From Gammaproteobacteria bacterium HGW-Gammaproteobacteria-11 (GTDB lineage Bacteria > Pseudomonadota > Gammaproteobacteria > Pseudomonadales > Pseudomonadaceae), in assembly GCA_002840055.1 (NCBI GenBank), contig PGZJ01000003.1, positions 372,001 through 436,000 on the forward strand: 64,000 nucleotides of DNA. Direction: 5' to 3'. The translations under genes and the position numbers were made by a program. The notes beneath the pieces are model-generated. The model was not told the DNA's origin. It did no database searches and saw nothing but the letters and a program-made list of their open reading frames with translations. This document shows positions 63,845-64,000 of this stretch, one piece after another (the first letter of the stretch is position 1; each line of letters begins with the position of its first letter).

Positions 63845-64000
63845 TTCCACAGGCACCTGAGTCGCGCCGGGCTTTGATCGGCGAATATGTTCTGGGCCTG
63901 CTTGAGGAGCCCGAAGCCAGTGAGGTCAGCGAGCTTATCGAATCCGATCAGGCTGCTGCGCGCATGGCGCTGGAGTGGGAGCAGCACCTGCTTGAGCTGG
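63841..64000 (+). CDS. anti-sigma factor, truncated by window end
   Basis: ATGA overlap with sigma gene; MIPQAPESRRALIGEYVLGLLEEPEASEVSELIESDQAAARMALEWEQHLLEL resembles RskA-type N-terminus. Confidence 0.8.
   Translation, partial: MIPQAPESRRALIGEYVLGLLEEPEASEVSELIESDQAAARMALEWEQHLLEL

Overview
The window is a gammaproteobacterial chromosome segment. Gene content (AlkB, Epd/Pgk/Fba/Tkt cluster, SAH-riboswitch-type ahcY leader, PE-H/PETase-like hydrolase) suggests a Pseudomonas/Halopseudomonas-like host; this is an inference. Most of 1-47 kb is ordinary core and metabolic DNA: four GGDEF proteins, two DEAD-box helicases, alkB plus a short rubredoxin missing from the ORF track, a Calvin/glycolysis-type cluster, a SAM-cycle cluster (ArsR-methyltransferase/metK ... 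ahcY/metF), a phospholipid-synthesis triad and gcdG/gcdH/gcdR. At 46-47 kb there is a secreted PETase-like polyester hydrolase. From about 47.4 to 54.5 kb there is an array of integron gene cassettes with about 10 attC-like sites and no integrase in the window (CALIN-like); one cassette encodes an AAC(3)-I-type acetyltransferase. The most unusual locus is at 54585-55829 (minus): a signal peptide whose predicted cleavage point lies directly before a near-eukaryotic ubiquitin domain (49/70 identities to human ubiquitin by hand count), fused to an autotransporter-like beta-barrel. It is divergent from a 1650-aa autotransporter. Other non-coding signals: two ~110-bp palindromic elements with compensating arm changes, one of them inside a candidate SAH riboswitch; six intergenic heptad-repeat elements; and an 18-bp perfect palindrome upstream of the ArsR-methyltransferase/metK pair. 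All calls come from reading the sequence; no searches were run.
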